In this document: piece by piece, positions 16,202-25,550 of the stretch
Layout: each line of letters opens with the position of its first letter
Numbering within the stretch: position 1 is the first letter of the stretch
NCBI GenBank assembly: GCA_964445085.1
Contig: CAYUJV010000018.1
Location: 1-34,172, forward strand
DNA length: 34,172 bases
Direction of reading: 5' to 3'
DNA from: Thiobacter sp964445085
Lineage (GTDB): Bacteria; Pseudomonadota; Gammaproteobacteria; Burkholderiales; Thiobacteraceae
Translations under genes and position numbers: made by a program
Notes under the pieces: generated by a model
Databases searched by the model: none
Told to the model about the DNA's origin: nothing
The model's input: the letters and a program-made list of their open reading frames with translations, nothing else

Positions 16202-16349
16202 GACTGGAATTATCGCATATCGGCGCGGCGCGGGCGGCACTAATTCATGGCGGGGGCATGGTTTTTCGGCCGCGGGCTTTGTGGGAGAATGGCCCGCCTG
16301 CGAAGGGGCGCGCCGCCCGTTCGATCACCCACGCCTGAAGGAGAACCCG

Positions 16350-16577
16350 ATGTCGATTCAGAATGCCCCCTACGAAGCCAAGGTCGAGGCCGGCCAGGAA
16401 TACTGGTACTGCGCCTGCGGGAAGAGCAAGACCCAGCCCTTCTGCGATGGCTCCCACCAAGGCTCGGGCGTGGAACCGATTCCCTTCACCGCCAAGGAAA
16501 GCGGCACCGTGTGGCTGTGTGGCTGCCGCATGAGCGACAACCTGCCGTTTTGCGACGGCACGCACAACAGCCTGTAG
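16350..16577 (+). CDS. Dual-CDGSH iron-sulfur protein
   Basis: A 75-residue protein with two CDGSH-type iron-sulfur motifs: CACGKSKTQPFCDGSH and CGCRMSDNLPFCDGTH. Each binds one 2Fe-2S cluster through three Cys and one His in the family. The protein is a compact two-domain member like MitoNEET-related CDGSH type 3 proteins, probably cytoplasmic and involved in redox or iron-sulfur handling. The start is decided by a strong ribosome-binding site (GAAGGAGA) 6 bases before the ATG; a longer frame upstream has none. It is transcribed away from yqgE. No partner genes are recognised. Confidence 0.9.
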   Translation: MSIQNAPYEAKVEAGQEYWYCACGKSKTQPFCDGSHQGSGVEPIPFTAKESGTVWLCGCRMSDNLPFCDGTHNSL

Positions 16578-16586
16578 ATTTTCTTC

Positions 16587-16611
16587 GGAGCGCGATCCCG
16601 CGCCGCGCTCC
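16587..16611 (+). terminator. Hairpin after the CDGSH gene
   Basis: An 8-base stem GGAGCGCG (16587-16594) and CGCGCTCC (16604-16611) with a 9-base loop, 10 bases after the stop codon. The following bases (tgccgttctctcg) contain scattered T but no clean T-run, so this is a weak terminator candidate. Confidence 0.35.
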
Positions 16612-16861
16612 TGCCGTTCTCTCGCGCCGATAGCGCCTAAGTGGCGCCTCAAGCAAAAGCACCGCCAGCCCCTTCCTGAGCACAAAAGACTATATTGGTT
16701 AGTTATTCCAGACTAACGGCCGTCGCAAAAAAACAATGGATTACGCACACCGCCCATGTATTTGTCCTATGCTATTCGGGTGAGCTGATGCCGTTGTGCT
16801 GATACAGCTCGCCAGTCGTGAGCCGAGCGCTCACAAGAAGATCAATCCCAAGGGAGGAAAT
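16612..16861. other. Lower-GC intergenic stretch before the phosphoesterase gene
   Basis: About 250 bases between the CDGSH gene and the phosphoesterase gene, less GC-rich than the flanks. It contains a small dyad, gttagt (16698-16703) with actaac (16712-16717), 8 bases apart, and an A-run at 16727-16733. A strong ribosome-binding site (GGGAGGAAAT) precedes the next gene. I see no convincing promoter pair, ORF or RNA gene. Confidence 0.4.
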
Positions 16862-18931
16862 ATGAAACACACAAAAGGAGTGTTGGCGGTAGCGCTTGCG
16901 GTTGCGGCAAGTGCAGCGTTTGCTGGCGACGGCAAGGTTGTCCTGATCCAGACCGGTGATATTCACGGCCACTTGATGCCCCGCCCCAACGTGCGCAGCG
17001 ATGCAATAAGAGGCAACGTGATGGAAGGCGGCGTTGCACGCATGTACACCAAGATCAAATCTCTCCGCAAGAATGCGACGTTTGCAGACTGCCGACGCTG
17101 CAATGCGTACGACCATTCTCTGCTCCTCAATACCGGCGACACTGTGCAGGGTTCTGGTGAGGCCCTGTTCTCCCGTGGCCAAGCCATGATCGACGTGCTG
17201 AACCTGTTTGGATTCGTCAACCACGCGCCGGGCAACTGGGACTTCCTCTACGGCCCTACCCGGTTCGAGGAAATCTTCAAAGGGACTGGAACTACTCCAC
17301 CCTTGGCCAACTGGAATGCGCTAGCCGCCAATCTGTATTACACCAATCAGTTCGACGACAACGCCGTGTGTGCCGTCACGGCTACCGACCCGGTTACGGG
17401 CACCGTGCGCCCGCGTGCGCGCGTGTTGCCGACCTATAACATCAAGCAGGTTGGACCAGTCAAGGTCGGCATCCTGGGTATGACCACAGCGCGAGCCATC
17501 GCGGCAGTTGGTACCAGCGTGACGCAGAACTACATGTTCACCGATGGCAAGACCGAGGTGTCGTGCTTTGTCGACCACCTGCGCAACGTCGAGAAGGTTG
17601 ACTTGGTGGTCATGATTTCCGAGCTGGAAATGTCCCGCGATGTCCAGATCGCCGAGACCATGGCTCCCGCGCCGGATGTGATTCTTAACTCGGACATGCA
17701 CGAGCGTACCGTGGCTCCTATCGTTGCCATAAACCCGGACGGTCACCAGACGCTGATCGTGGAAGAAGGCCAGGACGGGACCGTAATTGGCGAGATGGAA
17801 CTGAAAGTGAAAGCTGGCGCGATTGCTTCCTGGGAGTTCAAGCAGCATGTCATTACTGACGACATTACGCCAGACAAGGCCATCGCTGCAAAGGTCGCCT
17901 CGGTGCGCAAACCTTTCGTCAAGGGGACGTTCGTCCCTGGCCAGACGGTGACGGTCGGCGGTAACACCACCCAGCTGATGCGTCCGATCGACGAGGTGAT
18001 TGCCTATACCCAAGTGGCCCTGCATCGCTCCAACTTCGTCGATGAGGACATGCCCGGCGTGGTCGAAGGGTCTTCGCACGACCTGATTGCTGACGCCATG
18101 GCCAGCCTTGGCCAGGCCCAGTCGGCCTCGATCCGTGGTTTCCGCTATGGAACCCATGTCGCGATCGGCGGCGCCATCACCATGAATGACATTTACCACT
18201 ATATCCCCATCGCAGCCAAGCTGGGACGCACCGACAAGGCCTGTGGTGCCGACCTGAAGTTCGCCATCGAGAACTCCATCGGCGGCACTTTCCATCCCGA
18301 TCCCGGGCAATGGACAGGAGGGTGGATGTTTGGCTACAGCGGTCTAAACTACGACGTGGACGCTTGTGACGGCTTCATGGGTGCGACTCCGGTAAATCCG
18401 ACGCCGCTGACCTGGGCCGATCCGACCGTTCCTTGGCCGACCAACCGCGGTAGCAACATCAAAGTAAACGGTGTCGCGATCGACGACCACGAACTCTATG
18501 ACAACCGTCCAACCCTCAACGGCGTAGCCAACCCAAATTACCAGATGTGCGTACCCTCTGACGGTAGCGCAGCCCACCCTGGCTACACTGTCACCGGCTA
18601 TTGGTATGCTGATGACAAGGCCACCATCAACAACTGCAATCCCTGCCGTGGCCGTGTAGTCCAGGTCGTAATGAATGATGGCAGTATTGTTCAGGTCGCC
18701 GGCCCGGGGGCACCCGCCACGTTGCCTAACAGCCTGGACGTGATGGATATCACCGAGGCTGTGGTGAAGTATCTGAAGGGTCCGAAGATCAACGCTCTGG
18801 TGACTGATACTAACCTGCCGATCCATCGCTTGACCGTGAAGCGTTTGCCTACCATTAACCCCCCGGGATACAACTTCAAGATGATTCAGCCGGTGAAGGG
18901 TGCTTCTTCAGCGACCTGCCCGCTGCTCTAA
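16862..18931 (+). CDS. Secreted SoxB/5'-nucleotidase-like metallophosphoesterase
   Basis: A 689-residue exported protein with a signal peptide (ending near AFAG, residue 22) and the two-domain layout of UshA/5'-nucleotidases. Metal-site motifs are GDIHGH (D33, H35) and TGDTVQGSGEALFSRGQ (D93 region). GNWDFLYG (around residues 124-131) stands in place of the usual GNHE/D, closer to the HWEF-type signature of SoxB. Where 5'-nucleotidases have GGHTH, this protein has SDMHERT (residues 277-283). The C-terminal domain has a SoxB-like GFRYG segment and a CNPC motif. Cysteines C77 and C80 form another CxxC. The ATG follows a good ribosome-binding site (GGGAGGAAAT). No sox genes are nearby. The substrate is unknown; hydrolysis of a phosphate or thiosulfate-type ester is inferred. 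Codon use is less GC-rich than in the neighbours. Confidence 0.8.
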   Translation: MKHTKGVLAVALAVAASAAFAGDGKVVLIQTGDIHGHLMPRPNVRSDAIRGNVMEGGVARMYTKIKSLRKNATFADCRRCNAYDHSLLLNTGDTVQGSGEALFSRGQAMIDVLNLFGFVNHAPGNWDFLYGPTRFEEIFKGTGTTPPLANWNALAANLYYTNQFDDNAVCAVTATDPVTGTVRPRARVLPTYNIKQVGPVKVGILGMTTARAIAAVGTSVTQNYMFTDGKTEVSCFVDHLRNVEKVDLVVMISELEMSRDVQIAETMAPAPDVILNSDMHERTVAPIVAINPDGHQTLIVEEGQDGTVIGEMELKVKAGAIASWEFKQHVITDDITPDKAIAAKVASVRKPFVKGTFVPGQTVTVGGNTTQLMRPIDEVIAYTQVALHRSNFVDEDMPGVVEGSSHDLIADAMASLGQAQSASIRGFRYGTHVAIGGAITMNDIYHYIPIAAKLGRTDKACGADLKFAIENSIGGTFHPDPGQWTGGWMFGYSGLNYDVDACDGFMGATPVNPTPLTWADPTVPWPTNRGSNIKVNGVAIDDHELYDNRPTLNGVANPNYQMCVPSDGSAAHPGYTVTGYWYADDKATINNCNPCRGRVVQVVMNDGSIVQVAGPGAPATLPNSLDVMDITEAVVKYLKGPKINALVTDTNLPIHRLTVKRLPTINPPGYNFKMIQPVKGASSATCPLL

Positions 18932-18974
18932 AGGCAAATCAGTAGATAACGAAGACCAAGAGAACCGCTTCGTG

Positions 18975-19000
18975 GCCCGGCAGTATGCCGGGCTTTTTCT
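18975..19000 (+). terminator. Intrinsic terminator after the phosphoesterase gene
   Basis: A perfect 8-base stem GCCCGGCA (18975-18982) with TGCCGGGC (18986-18993), a 3-base loop and then TTTTTCT. This is a textbook Rho-independent terminator for the plus strand, 43 bases after the stop codon. The minus strand lacks a T-run at the other end. Confidence 0.92.
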
Positions 19001-19056
19001 TGGCATGCATCGGCTGCCCTTGGTTGCAGGCGTCATGCCATCTCAGAGCCTGCCAA

Positions 19057-20223
19057 CTAGATTCGCCGCACGGCGAGCAATCCCAGCAGCGGCCCCGGCA
19101 GCAGCAGCCAGCCGACCCGGGGGCCGATGGCATGCCATTGCGCGGTGACCAGCTCGATGGACAGGATGCTGATGGCGAAGCCGACGCTGTTCATCAGCGC
19201 AAGCGAGCTGCCGATCCGTTCCGGGCGACAGGCGGCCGCCGCCAGGGCCGAGAACTGGGGCGAGTCCGCCACGACCAGCAGCCCCCACAGCATCAGCAGG
19301 GCGAGCAGGGTCGCCTGCCCCAGCCCCTGCGCCAGGGGGTAGAGCAGGCATAGCGCGGCCGAGCCGGCAAGCGCCGTGCGCGCCACCGTGGCGCTGCCCC
19401 AGCGGCGGCTGAGCAGTCCGCCGGCGACGCAGCCCAGCGCGCCGCTGGCGAATACCGCGAACGCGGCGAAGGCGACCGCGTGCCGGCCATCGCCGAGAGC
19501 CAGCGCCATCAGCAGCGGCGCGATGGCCCAGAACGCATACAGTTCCCACATGTGGCCGAAATAGCCGAGAGCGGCGGCGCGGAAGCGCGGCTCGCGCAGG
19601 CCGGCGAACACGGCGCCCCACTCGAAGCCGCGGCTGCGCCCGTGGTGCGGCCCATCACCCAACAGCCAGATGGCGAATGCGCCACAGGCGGCAAGCGCCG
19701 ATGCCGCATAGATCACCCCGCGCCAATCCGGCGTGAGCGCCAGGCCCCGGATCAGATGGGGCAGGCCGGTGCCCAGGGTCAGCATGCCCACCAGCCAGCC
19801 CAGCACGTTTCCCGCGCGTTCCGGCGCCCAGCTCACCACCAGCTTCATGCCCACCGGGTATACCCCGGCCAGCGCCACGCCCACGACGAAGCGCAATGCG
19901 AGCCCGAGCGCGAGATGTCCCGCGGCGGCGGTGAAGGCGGCGTTGGTCAGTGCGCCGAGCAGGGTGCACACGGCGAAGATGCGGCTGGCGGAATAGCGGT
20001 CGGCCAGCCCGGAGACGGCGAAGCTCAGAGTGCCGACGATGAAGCCGAGCTGCACCGCGCTGGTGAGGTGCCCGAGGTCGAGCAGGCGGATGCCCCAGTC
20101 CGCCGCGAGACTGTCGGCGACGGCGTTGACGCTGAACCAGAGCGAAGTGCCCAGCAGCTCGGCGAGCACGATGATGGCGACTGCATGGCGCGGCGCAATC
20201 GCGCGCGGTGCCCGATGGGTCAC
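19057..20223 (-). CDS. MFS-family transporter
   Basis: A 388-residue polytopic membrane protein with about twelve hydrophobic segments and the MFS loop pattern between helices 2 and 3 (GLADRYSASR, a GxxxDRxG/S-R type motif) after TLSFAVSG. The first helix is preceded by a short cytoplasmic tail (MTHRAPRAIAPRH). The start is GTG, with GGGGAC a few bases upstream as ribosome-binding site. It lies 15 bases downstream of the M20 peptidase gene on the same strand, so the two are probably co-transcribed. The substrate cannot be told; peptide or amino-acid transport would fit the neighbour but is a guess. Confidence 0.85.
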   Translation of the reverse strand: MTHRAPRAIAPRHAVAIIVLAELLGTSLWFSVNAVADSLAADWGIRLLDLGHLTSAVQLGFIVGTLSFAVSGLADRYSASRIFAVCTLLGALTNAAFTAAAGHLALGLALRFVVGVALAGVYPVGMKLVVSWAPERAGNVLGWLVGMLTLGTGLPHLIRGLALTPDWRGVIYAASALAACGAFAIWLLGDGPHHGRSRGFEWGAVFAGLREPRFRAAALGYFGHMWELYAFWAIAPLLMALALGDGRHAVAFAAFAVFASGALGCVAGGLLSRRWGSATVARTALAGSAALCLLYPLAQGLGQATLLALLMLWGLLVVADSPQFSALAAAACRPERIGSSLALMNSVGFAISILSIELVTAQWHAIGPRVGWLLLPGPLLGLLAVRRI

Positions 20224-20238
20224 GTGATGTCCCCGGCC

Positions 20239-21666
<1,428 letters not shown>

Positions 21667-21791
21667 GGCGGTGGCGTGCGAAAAGGAAGCTACGATACCA
21701 CTGAAGCCGGCAGATTGCGCCAGCCCCGCGGGCCGTGGATGATGATGCCTCGGCCCACCGCGATCCCGCCAGCTTGCCGCCTCGACCCGCC

Positions 21792-23216
21792 ATGAATCCT
21801 GCCTATCCCCGCGCCCTGGTCTGGTTCCGCCGCGACCTGCGCAGTTACGACCACGCCGCGCTTTCCCACGCGCTGCGCCAGAGCGCCCAGGTCCACTGCG
21901 TCTTCGTGTTCGACACCGACATTCTCGACAGGCTCGAGGACCGGCACGACCGTCGCGTCGACTTCATCTGGCACTCGGTGCGGGAACTGCAGACGGCGCT
22001 GGCGGAAATGGGGGGCGGTCTCGTCGTGCGCCACGGCTCGGCGCGGACGCTGATCCCGGAACTGGCGCGCGAGCTCGGCGTGAACGCCGTGTTCGCCAAT
22101 CGCGACTACGAGCCGGAAGCCATCCTGCGCGACGCGGCGGTGGAGGAGGCACTGGCCGCCGACGGCATCCCATTCGTGACGTTCAAGGACCAGGTGATCT
22201 TCGAGCGCGACCAGCTGTTGAGCGGCAGCGGCCGGCCCTACAGCGTGTTCACGCCCTACAGGAACGCATGGCTGAAGCGCGTCGGCGACGCCGATTTGCA
22301 GCTGCACCCGGTGGCGGAGCACGCGGCGGCCCTGGCGCCGGCCGTGGAGTCGGCGCTGCCTTCGCTGCCATCCATGGGCTTCCAGCACACCGATCTGGCG
22401 AGCCTCGGCGTGAAGCCCGGCATGAGCGGCGCGGCGGCCTGCTGGCGCGCGTTCGAGGATCAGCTGGCGGGCTATGACCGCCTGCGCAACCTGCCGGTGC
22501 TAGATGCCACCTCGCGCCTGTCGGTGCATCTGCGCTTCGGCACCTGCTCCGTGCGCGAGCTGGCGCGGCGCGCCTACTATGCCTCGGGGCGCGGCGCCGA
22601 CACCTGGCTGTCGGAGCTGATTTGGCGCGATTTCTTCCAGATGATCCTGTTCTTCCATCCGCGCGTGACCAACCAGGCCTACCGCACGGAGTTCGACGGC
22701 ATCCGCTGGCCCGGCTCCGACGACCACTTCCGCGCCTGGTGCGCGGGCCGCACCGGCTATCCCATCGTCGACGCCGGCATGCGCGAGCTGAACCGGACCG
22801 GCTTCATGCACAACCGGGTGCGCATGATCGTGGCCTCGTTCCTGGTGAAGGATCTGCTGGTCGACTGGCGCCGCGGCGAGCGCTATTTCGCGCAGAAGCT
22901 GCTCGACTACGATCTCGCCGCCAACAACGGCAACTGGCAGTGGGCCGCCTCCACCGGCTGCGATGCCCAGCCGTACTTCCGCATCTTCAACCCGGTGGCC
23001 CAGTCGGAGAAATACGATCCGGACGGCGGCTACATCCGGCGCTGGGTGCCGGAACTGGCGGCGCTCGACAACCGCGACATCCACGCGCCCTGGCGACTCA
23101 CGCCCATCGAGCAGGAGATTGCCGGCGTGGTGCTCGGGCGCGATTACCCCGCGCCCATCGTCGATCACGCCCTGGCGCGGGAACGGGCGCTGGCGCTGTT
23201 CAAATCGGCGCGCTGA
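21792..23216 (+). CDS. phrB: Deoxyribodipyrimidine photolyase (class I CPD photolyase)
   Basis: A 474-residue FAD-dependent photolyase that splits UV-induced cyclobutane pyrimidine dimers using light. The N-terminal alpha/beta domain starts ALVWFRRDLRSYDHAAL. The FAD-binding half holds LSVHLRFGTCSVREL, WLSELIWRDFFQMIL, and the C-terminal signature STGCDAQPYFRIFNPVAQSE with the DYDLAANNGNWQW flavin pocket. I chose the ATG that directly precedes NPAYPRALVWFRRD; a start 57 bases upstream would add a low-complexity extension without family support. There is no clear ribosome-binding site. The gene is divergent from the M20 gene and convergent with the PfpI gene, 12 bases away. Confidence 0.95.
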   Translation: MNPAYPRALVWFRRDLRSYDHAALSHALRQSAQVHCVFVFDTDILDRLEDRHDRRVDFIWHSVRELQTALAEMGGGLVVRHGSARTLIPELARELGVNAVFANRDYEPEAILRDAAVEEALAADGIPFVTFKDQVIFERDQLLSGSGRPYSVFTPYRNAWLKRVGDADLQLHPVAEHAAALAPAVESALPSLPSMGFQHTDLASLGVKPGMSGAAACWRAFEDQLAGYDRLRNLPVLDATSRLSVHLRFGTCSVRELARRAYYASGRGADTWLSELIWRDFFQMILFFHPRVTNQAYRTEFDGIRWPGSDDHFRAWCAGRTGYPIVDAGMRELNRTGFMHNRVRMIVASFLVKDLLVDWRRGERYFAQKLLDYDLAANNGNWQWAASTGCDAQPYFRIFNPVAQSEKYDPDGGYIRRWVPELAALDNRDIHAPWRLTPIEQEIAGVVLGRDYPAPIVDHALARERALALFKSAR

Positions 23217-23228
23217 CGGGCATCGGCT

Positions 23229-23738
23229 TCACGCCCGGCCCACGAGGCGCAGCGTCTCGCGGATGAAATCGGGCAGGTCGCCAGGATCGCGCGAAGTGAC
23301 CAAGTTGCCATCCACCACCACCCGTGCGTCCTCGTACAGGGCCCCGTTGTCCTTGAGTTCCTGGGCCACCGACTTGTAGCAGGTGGCGCGCCGTCCCTCC
23401 AGCAGGCGGGCGCTGGCCAGGATCTGCGGGCCATGGCAGATGGCCGCCACGGGCTTGTTGCGCTTGAAGAAAGTCTTGGCGATGCGGATGGCGTGCTCGT
23501 CCCGGCGCAGCGTCGCGGGGGCCTTGCCGCCCGGCAGCAGCAGCAGGTCGTACTCGTCCGGATTCACGTCGCGCAGCGTCAGGTCCGCAATCAGCGCCTT
23601 GCCATGCTTGCCGCGAAACTGGTGGCCTTTCTCGGGCGTGGCGACTTCGACCTCGACGCCGGCCTTTTCCAGTGCGGCCTTGGGCTCGAACAGCTCGCTG
23701 TCCTCGAACTCCTCCGCGGTGATGATCAGTGCCTTCAT
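23229..23738 (-). CDS. DJ-1/PfpI-family protein (type 1 glutamine amidotransferase fold)
   Basis: A 169-residue DJ-1/PfpI-superfamily protein. The nucleophile elbow is AAICHGP with C101 and H102, and the N-terminal acidic residue region is FEDSELFEP (around residues 11-19). The fold signature LLLLPGGKAP is present. The group includes the PfpI protease, YhbO-type deglycase and stress proteins. It has a perfect AAGGAGG ribosome-binding site, and it starts 3 bases after the acyl-CoA synthetase stop, so it appears to be the last gene of that operon. Its link to the operon's chemistry, perhaps repair of reactive carbonyl damage, is speculative. Confidence 0.9.
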   Translation of the reverse strand: MKALIITAEEFEDSELFEPKAALEKAGVEVEVATPEKGHQFRGKHGKALIADLTLRDVNPDEYDLLLLPGGKAPATLRRDEHAIRIAKTFFKRNKPVAAICHGPQILASARLLEGRRATCYKSVAQELKDNGALYEDARVVVDGNLVTSRDPGDLPDFIRETLRLVGRA

Positions 23739-23741
23739 GAC

Positions 23742-25460
23742 TCAAGCCTCCTTCCGTGTCTCTCCTGCGGCCTCGCGGGCCATTTGCTCCCTGGCGATCT
23801 CCTGCATGCGGAACTTCTGCAGTTTCCCGGTCACCGTCGTCGGAAACTCCGTGACGAACCGGATGTATTTCGGAATCTTGAAATGGGCGATCTGCCCCTG
23901 GCAGTAGGCCTTGAGCTCCTCCTCGCTGGCGCTCTGCCCCGCGCGCAGCTGGATCCAGGCCATCACCTCCTCACCATAGAACGCATCCGGCACGCCGAAC
24001 ACCGCGACCTGCGCCACCTTCGGGTGGCCGAACAGGAATTCCTCGATCTCGGCCGGAAAGATCTTTTCGCCGCCGCGGATGATCATGTCCTTCAGCCGTC
24101 CGGTGATGCGCACATAGCCGTCCGCGTCCATGGTGCCGAGGTCGCCGGAATGGAGCCAGCCGGCCGCGTCGATGGCCTTGCGCGTGGCGGCCTCGTCGCC
24201 GTAGTAGCCGCGCATGACGTGATAGCCGCGGAAGCACAGCTCACCCACCTGGCCGCAGGGCACGGTCCGGCCGCTGTCGGTGTCGATGACCTTCACTTCC
24301 TGATGCGGCAGGTTGGTGCCCACGGTCTCGGTGCGGCGCTGGAGGTCGTCCTCGCGCGCGGTCAGATGGGTGAGCGGCGAGGCCTCCGTTTCACCATAGC
24401 CGATGAGGATTTCCGCGCAATGCATTTCCTCCATCACCCGCTTCATCAGCGCCGGCGGACAGGGGGCGCCGGCCATGATGCCGGTGCGCAGGCAAGACAG
24501 GTCGAACTCGCGGAAGCGCGGATGCTCCAGCTCGGCGATGAACATCGTGGGCACGCCGTGCAGCGCCGTGCAGCGCTCATGGTGCACCGCCTGCAGCACC
24601 GCCTCGGCGTTGAAATGCTCGCAGGCGATGACCGCGCACGCCCCGACCGACAGGCACAGCAGGTTGGCCAGCACCATGCCGAAGCAGTGGTAGAAGGGCA
24701 CCGGCACCGCCAGCCGGTCGGCCGCCGTGAAGTGCATGGCGCGCGCCGAAAACCAGGCATTGTTGAGGATGTTGTGGTGGGTCAGCACCACCGCCTTGGG
24801 GAAGCCGGTGGTGCCGGAGGTGTACTGGATGTTGATCGGGTCGTCGCGGTCGAGGCCGGCGGTGGCGGCGTCCAGCTGCTGCGGGGAAATCTGCTCGCCG
24901 GCCACCAGCACTTCCTGCCACAGGGTGAAGCCGGGATGTGGGCGCGCGGTCCGCTCCGGCTGCATCGGGTCGTACAGGACGGCGCGGCGCAGGAGCGGCA
25001 GCGCGGCGCTCCCGAGTTCGGGCCCGCCGACTTTGAGCTCGGGCACCAGCTCGCACAGCATCGCCACGTAATCGCTGTGACGGAAGCTGGGAATCAGGAA
25101 CAGGCCCTGCACCTCGGAGCGCTTGAGGGAATATTCCAGCTCGTGCACGCGGTAGGCCGGGTTGATGTTGACCAGCACGCAGCCGATGCGCGCCGTGGCC
25201 ATCTGCAGCAGCAGCCACTCGATGTTGTTGGTGGACCAGATACCGATGCGATCGCCCTTGCCGAAGCCGAGTCCGATCAGGCCGCGCGCGAGACGGTCGA
25301 TTTCCCCGGCAAGCCGGGCGTAGCCGAGGCGGCGCTGCTGGGGCAGGGAGACGACCGCTTCCCTTTGCCCGTGGGCGGCCACCACGGCGGCGAAATGCTC
25401 GGGAATGGTGGCGCCCAGCAGCGGCACGTCGCCGCCGCGATGGCAGTAGCTGTGCTTCAT
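23742..25460 (-). CDS. AMP-forming acyl-CoA synthetase
   Basis: A 572-residue ANL-superfamily ligase that activates a carboxylic acid with ATP and joins it to CoA. The P-loop motif YTSGTTGFPKAVVL is at about residues 213-226. The motifs GYGETEASPLTH, then GELCFRG and GRLKDMIIRGGEKIFPAEIE, and the C-terminal catalytic Lys motif TGKLQKF are all present. It is most like the fatty-acyl/medium-chain subgroup, but the acid cannot be set from the sequence alone. The ATG has a GAGGAAA site. It lies after the oxidoreductase beta gene with a palindromic element between, and before the PfpI gene. It could re-activate the free acids produced in the same pathway. Confidence 0.92.
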   Translation of the reverse strand: MKHSYCHRGGDVPLLGATIPEHFAAVVAAHGQREAVVSLPQQRRLGYARLAGEIDRLARGLIGLGFGKGDRIGIWSTNNIEWLLLQMATARIGCVLVNINPAYRVHELEYSLKRSEVQGLFLIPSFRHSDYVAMLCELVPELKVGGPELGSAALPLLRRAVLYDPMQPERTARPHPGFTLWQEVLVAGEQISPQQLDAATAGLDRDDPINIQYTSGTTGFPKAVVLTHHNILNNAWFSARAMHFTAADRLAVPVPFYHCFGMVLANLLCLSVGACAVIACEHFNAEAVLQAVHHERCTALHGVPTMFIAELEHPRFREFDLSCLRTGIMAGAPCPPALMKRVMEEMHCAEILIGYGETEASPLTHLTAREDDLQRRTETVGTNLPHQEVKVIDTDSGRTVPCGQVGELCFRGYHVMRGYYGDEAATRKAIDAAGWLHSGDLGTMDADGYVRITGRLKDMIIRGGEKIFPAEIEEFLFGHPKVAQVAVFGVPDAFYGEEVMAWIQLRAGQSASEEELKAYCQGQIAHFKIPKYIRFVTEFPTTVTGKLQKFRMQEIAREQMAREAAGETRKEA

Positions 25461-25480
25461 CGATTTTCCTCAAAAGCACT

Positions 25481-25550
25481 CAACGCGGAGTTCGCGGAGG
25501 GCCCACAGCAAGAACGAGCCGCATGGCTTTCCTCCGTGTCCTCCGCGGTC
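25481..25550. repeat. Palindromic intergenic element (REP-like)
   Basis: The 89-base gap between the oxidoreductase beta gene and the acyl-CoA synthetase gene holds an imperfect inverted repeat. The left arm, acgcggagttcgcggagg (25483-25500), and the right arm, cctccgtgtcctccgcgg (25531-25548), match at 14 of 18 paired positions with a 30-base centre. Each arm is itself built of the repeated unit gcggag. Elements of this cggag-type makeup occur as intergenic repeats in several bacteria; here only one copy is seen. It could fold in the mRNA and lower expression of the synthetase and PfpI genes relative to the upstream genes. Confidence 0.6.

Noticed and set aside
16179..16349. Extended start for the CDGSH protein
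   Set aside because: The extra segment has no family support; a strong ribosome-binding site lies just before the ATG at 16350.
16862..18931. Calling the phosphoesterase gene soxB itself
   Set aside because: Several motifs differ and no sox gene is nearby; only a SoxB-like relationship is supported.
21735..21791. Upstream start for the photolyase
   Set aside because: It would add 19 residues with no family match; the second ATG begins directly before the conserved ALVWFRRD segment.
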